64,000 nucleotides of DNA from Paraescarpia echinospica (taxonomy: Eukaryota > Annelida > Polychaeta > Sabellida > Siboglinidae): positions 4,412,031 through 4,476,030 of the forward strand of contig CM034539.1 in NCBI GenBank assembly GCA_020002185.1, in the 5' to 3' direction. The notes under the pieces were generated by a model. The model did no database searches. It was not told the DNA's origin and was given only the letters and a program-made list of their open reading frames with translations. Every line of letters begins with the position of its first letter. Position 1 is the stretch's first letter. Below, in pieces: positions 57,656 to 64,000 of this stretch. The position numbers and the translations under genes were made by a program.

Positions 57656-60085
57656 ATATAATCAAATCAAAAGCGTTTAATCAAACACATCAAACAATTC
57701 AAGTGTACAAGTGAATGAGACATACAAAACCTATGGGTGACAAGTTTGAAAGGAGAAGCATAGAAGTGACATTACTTATAAAGGAATGCTTCTCCTTTGT
57801 TGACAATTCCTAACAGCATTTGTTTTACAAGATGTTAAATTAATTAGTTATATACAATATGACAATCATTACAAATGTTTTGGGTGCTTGCTACGAAAAC
57901 CTAACAGAAAAAAAAGAAAAAAGTGAGATTATATACGCATACAATAACTCTCAATTGTATGTTTGTTGTGGTGTGATTTAAAAGGTGAAACGAACTTATT
58001 GTGCAAAAATTAATATTTAACGAATTCCACATTTTGGATCCATGTACAATTAATGACACACATCTTCTAGTGGTTGAAGCACGGGTACGTAAAATTGATA
58101 TTGGCTTCATGTGGAGTACTTCTTAACATGTTTAACAAATAACCTTTTAATATTCAACGGTCATTCATTTTTATGGGCTTTATACATCAATAGTAATATC
58201 CTAAATTGTACCGAGTCAGTAAATTATAAAATGCGAGCTTTGTAAAAAAGTGGAGTTGTGTGATCGCTGTGCATTGTGTATAATCCGTATTACCCTCTTT
58301 TGTAACATACAGTGTAAGTTGGTGGGGTAGGTATTTCCCCATATTTCCACACAATACAATAAATACGGCAAACACAGAGTAGAATGTAACATGTACATAC
58401 ATTGGCGGTCGATTACTTTACTGCATCTGTACATAATAGCAACACTAACTGATAGTTTAGACTTTACTCGTCTGATGTGATCTTTCCAGTTTAATGCTTC
58501 ATCGATGAGCACGCCTAGTAATTTTGTAACTCCTACTCTTAATATCTGTGTATGTCTTATCTTGATATTTACATCAGGCGTTCATATTGAGAACGACCGG
58601 AAAATAACATGTAATTGGTCTTGGCTATATTAACAGACAATTTGTTGATTGAGAACCACAATTGCAGTTTAACCAGCTCGCTGCACACACTGTTTTCAAG
58701 CTGTTTTGATTCATTGGCTGAACATAAAATGTTCGTGTCATCAGCAAATAAGACAAACTTGATCATGTCATTGATGTATAGAATAAAAAGCTTCGGACCA
58801 AGTATAGACCCTTGTGGAACTCCACGTGTTATTCTTTGTGTGTAGCCATCAATGTTTACAAATTGGCTGCTATTATGCAAATAACTACTAATCCAATTAT
58901 ATGCGTTACCACGAATGCCATAGAATTCAAGATTTTTACACAACAGTTGGTGATCGACAGTGTCAAATGCTTTTTTAAGACCTATGAATACGCCTAACGC
59001 ACATTTCTTGTGTTCAAACGAATTTGTGATATCTTCAAGTAATTCAACCAAGGCATGCGAAGTTGACATGCCTTCTCTAAACCCATATTGGCATTCGTTT
59101 AGGATTGTAACATTTTCCATGTCCCCGACAAGTTGTCCCGATTCTCAGACAATAATTTACTAAAATAATCCCGTTTAGCATATCGTATAATGGTTGTTAG
59201 TTTATTCTTGTACAATTTATACCTTAATTCGGTAGCTTTGCTTCTATTAGAAATAAACTGTTTGTATAATTTATTTTTTTCCTACATGCATTTTTGAGAC
59301 TGTTCGTGAGCCAAGGGATTTTTTGTTCACACTTATTTTTATGATTAACTCGACGAAGCGGACAATGCTGATTATACAATGCAGTGAAATCGCTAAGAAA
59401 ATTGTTATGTGCCTTATTAGTATCAGTGTAACTAAGCACCTTGTCCCACGAATGAGCTTTCAACGCTGTATTTAGTGCAAAGGTATTATCAGCACTTAAT
59501 TGACGTTTGTATCTAGCAGGGCAACTGCAACTACGTCGACTACCATCAGGCTTACAAATGGCAAACACAGACAAATGATCGCTTATATCAGTGACATATA
59601 AACCACTCGTTATATCGCTATCAATATCATTAGTAAATATATTATCAATAAGTGTTGATGATGCAATTGAAATTCTTGTAGGTCTAGTAATTATTGGATA
59701 CATGCCAAGGCTAAACATCATATCCAGGAAATATTTTGTGCCACTATGCGAATCATGTTTCAATAAGTCTATATTGAAGTCGCCACAAATGAATATAGTT
59801 TTCTTAACTGCAGTTTGATTAAATAGGCGGTCAATGCTATCATAAAATAAAGATACGTCAGACCCAGGTGTTCTATATATGCAGGCAATGACAACATGTC
59901 TGTTGTTGGCTAATTTTAACTCTATAGTGACACATTCAAATACATCCCTTACAACTGTTGATTTACTCGATATAACAGAGCAATCGAGAACATTTTTGGC
60001 ATATAGAGCCACACCACCTCCTTGTTTATAATCCCTTACAATGTGAAAAGATGTATAACCTGGTAGTTGAAACTGGGAAGTTTGA
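57656..60085 (-). mobile_element. L2/CR1-group LINE inserted in the kinesin array
   Basis: A minus-strand LINE lies between two parts of the 65-bp array: the array stops near 57655 and one unit (gataatgtgtgacctgccac) resumes at 60086. Endonuclease and RT frames are present, ORF1 is missing, so the copy is 5'-truncated. Its 3' end is at the left. Confidence 0.85.
57901..60060 (-). pseudogene. LINE ORF2 remnant: endonuclease, RT, C-terminal tail
   Basis: Endonuclease (59224-60126) shows GGGVALYAKN, ACIYRTPGSDVS, CGDFNIDLLK, SSTLIDNIFTN and DISDHLSVFA, all catalytic landmarks. The RT (58569-59120) shows ECQYGFREGMSTSHAL, IGLKKAFDTVDH (normally DLxKAFD), GVPQGSILGPKLFILY and VLFADDTNIL. 58216-58512 gives LNWKDHIRRVKSKLSV, and 57901-58110 the tail VSLIVHGSKMWNSL. 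Frames change between these segments and stops interrupt, so it is dead. Confidence 0.88.
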
Positions 60086-60125
60086 TAATGTGTGACCTGC
60101 CACAGCGAACCGGGTATTATTGTCA
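60086..60125. repeat. Displaced unit of the kinesin array
   Basis: One unit, gtgtgacctgccacagcgaa with cgggtattatt, identical in type to 56379-57655. It marks the far side of the LINE insertion. Confidence 0.9.
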
Positions 60126-60159
60126 TTAATTAAGTTGCATATGCGTATTCTGCACACAA

Positions 60160-60480
60160 TAATAATAATGACAAACTTCTATAGTGCCTAAATCCCCAGG
60201 AATTTGGGCTCAGAGGCACAACATACAAGAATCATTGGGCAAAATTGTTAACAAGGACAAGCAAGAGTCGTCATTAGAGCAAGGGACCACCAAAGGTTAG
60301 GGTGGGAATGCAATTTCAAATAAGTCTAGTTTTTACAAAAGGTATTTATAGTCTCAGATGATTTTAAAGCGATAGGGGTTGATTCCAGATTGTGGGTGCA
60401 GCTACAGAAAAAGCACGTTTGCCGATATTAAGCTTGGTTTTCGGAACAAAAAGTCGTTGATCTGAGATTCCTGGGGATAT
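60160..60480 (-). pseudogene. LINE 3'-end fragment
   Basis: On the minus strand it reads FVPKTKLNIGKRAFSVAAPT then IWNQPLSL, the usual end of a CR1/L2-type ORF2. It is followed on the left by an aataataata run and gcctaaatccccaggaattt, a typical 3' UTR and tail. Separate from the LINE at 57656-60085. Confidence 0.65.
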
Positions 60481-61084
60481 CGGAAAAACGAAGGAGACTA
60501 AACAAATAGGATGGGTATATGTCTCCATAGCCAATAAATTTTGTGATTTTGACATAAATGTGTACCTTATATAATCTAAACTTACAATGTCCAGTTTATT
60601 TTCCAAAAAAACTAATAAAATACAAGCATTTACAAACATGTGAATTAAATAATAATAGATGATATGAGTCAAAACCACTTCATTTCTCAAAATGCTTCAA
60701 TTTTAGCATTAATCGAAAACTATGAAGATATTTTAACAAATGAGATATGATTTTAGAACTTGTGGTCTCTGGAATACAAAAAGGAATAAACTCCATTTCA
60801 CTATTTTGCGATCGAAACTAAACTCCATTTCAGTTAGCTGTGGCAGGTGAAGTATTACTGAACTAATTAGTTCTTAAGAGTTGTTGAACTGAACAAATTG
60901 AAGTAGGATAGATATCTTACCCATGGAGAACAACTGTGATGGAATTGTCCCAGAGGTGACTAAATGATTAGATGAGAGATGAGAGCAGATAGAGTGGAAC
61001 TCAGGAAGGTCGACTTATAGTGATGACATCATCAGGAAGGAAGGTGTCATTTCTAGATTTTAGCAGATCTAGATTGGAGTGGAT
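60481..61084 (+). other. Kinesin intron, unassigned
   Basis: AT-rich, no gene or clear repeat seen. Confidence 0.6.
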
Positions 61085-61557
61085 ACACACTGTGTCTGTT
61101 GTAGATTTGAGCTGGTCTATGTTCACACTGTGTATGTTGTAGATTTGAGCTGGTCTATGTTCACACTGTGTCTGTTGTAGATTTGAGCTGGTCTATGTTC
61201 ACACTGTCTCTGTTTTAGATTTGAGCAGGTCTATGTTCACACTATCTCTGTTTTAAATTTGAGCAGGTCTATGTTCACACTGTCTTTTTAGATTTGAGCA
61301 GGTCTGTGTTCATGCTGTCTCTGTTTCAGATTTGAGCAGGTCTATGTTCACACTGTCTCTGTTTTAGATTTGAGCAGGTCTATGTTCACACTATCTCTGT
61401 TTTAAATTTGAGCAGGTCTATGTTCACACTGTCTCTGTTGTAGGTTTGAGCAGGTCTATGTTCATACTGTCTGTGTTGTAGATTTGAGCAGGTCTATATT
61501 CACACTGTCTGTATTGTTGGTTTAAGCAGGTCTATGTTCACACTGTCTGTATTGTAG
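61085..61557. repeat. ~38-bp array copying the kinesin 3' splice site and exon start
   Basis: About 12 units, each with cacactgtctctgttttag followed by atttgagcaggtctatg. The real junction at 61557 is ctgtattgtag|atttgagcaggtctttgg, so each unit carries a pyrimidine-rich acceptor plus the first 14 exon bases. Some copies keep the AG (gttgtag, ttttag), others have lost it (ttttaa). The array ends directly on the exon. Confidence 0.95.
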
Positions 61558-61685
61558 ATTTGAGCAGGTCTTTGGGCCTGAGACGGGACAGGCCTTGATC
61601 TATGAGGGATGTGCGCGTACTCTTGTCACCGATGTCCTAGAAGGACGCAATGCATGCGTCTTTGCCTATGGACCAACAGGCTCAG
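61558..61685 (+). CDS. Kinesin-10 (KIF22-like), second coding exon (P-loop start)
   Basis: 128-bp exon. It completes the split Glu, then reads FEQVFGPETGQALIYEG, TLVTDVLEGRNACVFAYG and PTGS plus one base, ending at gtcagt. FAYGPTGSGKT is the kinesin P-loop, split across the next intron. The exon starts exactly where the 38-bp array stops. Confidence 0.9.
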
Positions 61686-62165
61686 GTCAGTAGAAAATAG
61701 AAATACATTCAAGAGTGTGAGGCAATAAAATGTAGGTTAGGTATTTGTTTTTAGTAATTCAATGTCCCCTTTACTGTTTGTGTTGATGATTGGTGTAGAA
61801 ATGATGATGTTTAACCATACTGATAATGATTAAGTGTATTTAAGGGAATTCACAGTTGTCAACATTTACCTAGATTCATTACTTTCATTTGTATAGTCTA
61901 TAGAACATACTAATTCTCAGACACCCCTCCGCCCCCTGAATTAATACTTGAAAATGTTTACAATTTGTTTACATCCATACTAATAATGTTTACAAACATA
62001 GTTTACAATAACTATGATTATACAATTCACATGCCACCAAAATTTTTTATAATTAGTATGCCGATCTTGACAGTAGGTGTAGTAGTAATACAGCCACATC
62101 GCAATTAAGGTCCCCCTAGAACAGATTATTTCCGTTATTGTAAAGGGTAGGAATTTAGTCCCGCT
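61686..62165 (+). other. Kinesin intron, unassigned
   Basis: No feature seen before the array at 62166. Confidence 0.7.
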
Positions 62166-62425
62166 AATACGGTCACCTCGCCATTCAGGTCACCTCGCCA
62201 TTCAGGTCATATCGCCGTTCAGGTCACCTTGCCATTCGGGCCACCTTGCCATTCAGGTCACCTCGCCATTCAGGTCACCATGCCATTCAGGTCACCTCGC
62301 CATTCAGGTCACCTCACCATTCCGGCCACCTTGCAATTCAGGTCACATTGCCATTCAGGTCACCTCGCCATTCAGGTCACCTCATCATTCAGGTCACCTC
62401 GTCATTCAGGTCACTTTTGCCTAGT
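62166..62425. repeat. 17-bp minisatellite upstream of a kinesin exon
   Basis: About 15 units of cgccattcaggtcacct. It ends some 65 bases before the acceptor of the exon at 62490 and does not resemble it. The open frames across it are artefacts. Confidence 0.93.
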
Positions 62426-62489
62426 CCTGATGACGTTCCACTGTGTATATCAACAATTGTGAACTAATGTTGATATGCTGCCTTTGCAG

Positions 62490-62644
62490 GAAAGACCCAC
62501 ACGATGTTGGGTTCAACAGATGATCTGGGCATGATACCTAGGTGTGTCACGGATCTGTTCACTGCGATCCGGGAGAAGGCAGTGAACAGATCCACAATAC
62601 ACTACCAACTCAGGTTCTCATATCTGGAGATCTACAACGAAAAG
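62490..62644 (+). CDS. Kinesin-10 (KIF22-like), third coding exon
   Basis: 155-bp exon, acceptor ctttgcag, donor GAAAAG|gtaaca. It completes GK of the P-loop, then KTHTMLGSTDDLGMIPRCV, LFTAIREKAVNRSTIHYQL and RFSYLEIYNEK. THTMLGS...G-IPR and SYLEIYNEK are motor-core landmarks; the GPTGxGKTHTMLGS string is the best KIF22 hint. The next exon, which should read V-x-DLL, is not found before the right edge. Confidence 0.9.
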
Positions 62645-62799
62645 GTAACACTGAAATGATATTGAAACTGTCAACATATTCTGTATGTTTGTGAAGGTTA
62701 AAACAAACCCACTGAATGTCGTTGGCAATTTCAAATGTTTGCAAGACATGTAAAAATCAGTAGTTAATGTAAATACCAGATTACTGGCTCCTGGTGTCA

Positions 62800-63690
62800 T
62801 TATTACACTTGTTGCATCATTACACTTGTTACATGTGTACAGTTGTTACACCTGTACACTTGTTACACCACTGTGTTTGTTACACCAGTACACTTGTTAC
62901 ACTAGTGCACTTGTTACATCGGTACACTTGTTACATTGGTACACTTGTTACACTTGTTACATCAGTACAGTTGTTACATCAATTCACTTGTTACATCAAT
63001 TCACTTGTTACATCAATTCACTTGTTACATTGGTACACTTGTTACATTGGTACACTTGTTACATCAATACAGTTATTACATCAGTTCACTTGTTACATCG
63101 GTACACTTGTTACATTGGTATACTTGTTACATCAGTACAGTTGTTACTTCAGTTCACTTGTTACATTGGTACACTTGTTACAACAGTACAGTTGTTACAT
63201 CAGTATACTTGTTACATCGGTATACTTCTTACATCAGTTCACTTGTTACATCGGTACACTTGTTACACTGGTATGCTTGTTACATCGGTACACTTGTTAC
63301 ACTGGTATACTTGTTACATCAGTACAGTTGTTACATCAGTACACTTGTTACATCGGTACACTTGTTACATCAGTACACTTGTTACATTGGTATACTTGTT
63401 ACATCAATATACTTGTTACATCGGTATACTTGTTACATCAGTTCACTTGTTACATCGGTACACTTGTTACACTGGTATGCTTGTTACATCGGTACACTTG
63501 TTATATCGGTATACTTGTTACATCAGTTCACTTGTTACATCGGAACACTTGTTACACTGGTATACTTGTTACATCAGTACAGTTGTTACATCAGTACACT
63601 TGTTACATCGGTATACTTGTTACATCGGTACACTTGTTACATTGGTATACTTGTTACATCAGTACAGTTATTACATCAGTACACTTGTTA
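62800..63690. repeat. ~16-bp cacttgttacatcagt minisatellite in kinesin intron
   Basis: More than 50 units such as acacttgttacatcggt and agttgttacatcagt. All three plus-strand frames stay open for about 300 codons because the unit lacks stops; these are not genes. Confidence 0.95.
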
Positions 63691-64000
63691 CGTGATCAAG
63701 GGTTTACCTGGATGTTTGTGGTCAAGGGTCCTCAGGACCTCCAGCCTTCTTTTGAGAGCTAAGGATATCAAGGAAGCCACAACTCACTTTGGAAGGCTTC
63801 ATGGTGATGACAGTAGCACAAGGAATAGCCAATATGCTGCTGATGGAACTGCACATTACTTTGTGGACACTTAATTTGATTTCGGCATTATGACAGTTGT
63901 GCCTAAATGTTAATCCTCAATGTGTTTATTCCATCAATCCACATCGTTTCAGGAATACAATGTCCCAAATAGCGCTCGCTCAGGTTTGAATCAGTGTGCG
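63691..64000 (+). other. Right-edge kinesin intron sequence
   Basis: No exon assigned. gtttcag at 63946-63952 precedes EYNVPNSARSG, which does not match the motor sequence expected after YNEK. Confidence 0.5.

Noticed and set aside
62794..63874. Open frames of 290-322 codons on the plus strand
   Set aside because: They cover a 16-base minisatellite without stops in all three frames at once; no protein-like sequence.
63946..64000. Candidate next kinesin exon after gtttcag
   Set aside because: Reads EYNVPNSARSG, which does not fit the motor sequence expected after YNEK, so the acceptor is probably chance.

Overview
The window reads as animal nuclear DNA: genes are split by spliceosomal introns, the introns are long and packed with minisatellites, and there are LINEs, a Penelope-like element, hAT elements and a Polinton/Maverick. 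The ERK protein sequence and the mix of mobile elements would fit a marine invertebrate, perhaps a lophotrochozoan such as a mollusc. I cannot name the species. No rRNA, tRNA or CRISPR array was recognised.

Layout. (1) From the left edge to about 24.0 kb, minus strand: an ERK1/2-type MAP kinase gene. Eight coding exons can be placed with exact splice junctions, from the start codon at 24014 to the exon ending at 2660; the last part of the coding region lies beyond the left edge. Intron 1 (11.3 kb) holds an hAT transposon with two in-frame stops (20.1-23.3 kb), a non-autonomous hAT-like element and an hAT deletion relic. Most long introns hold tandem arrays. (2) 24.0-31.9 kb: the ERK upstream region, AT-rich repeats, a degenerate Penelope-like element with inverted terminal copies, and a broken transposase-like gene. 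(3) 32.0-50.5 kb: a Polinton/Maverick with terminal inverted repeats and a 6-bp target duplication, inserted in a minisatellite and itself carrying a CR1-like LINE in its left arm. Its plus-strand genes run: RPA-like ssDNA-binding protein, duplicated-domain protein, low-complexity protein, zinc-finger protein-primed DNA polymerase B, small membrane protein, packaging ATPase, a Gly-run protein, integrase, second membrane protein, virion-type protein, adenain-like protease. Most are frameshifted, so the copy is decayed. (4) 50.5-56.2 kb: mostly non-coding, with one PHD-finger exon and a 237-bp higher-order repeat. (5) 56.2 kb to the right edge, plus strand: the first motor-domain exons of a kinesin-10 (KIF22-like) gene, its first intron invaded by a LINE.

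The most striking feature is that several intronic arrays are built from copies of the adjacent splice junction. Two ERK exons have their coding 3' end plus 5' splice site amplified in frame (33-bp and 57/75-bp units). The kinesin exon at 56378 has its 5' splice site amplified about 20 times, and the next exon (61558) has its 3' splice site plus the first exon bases amplified about 12 times. This makes dozens of decoy splice sites in two unrelated genes and looks like a general process in this genome.
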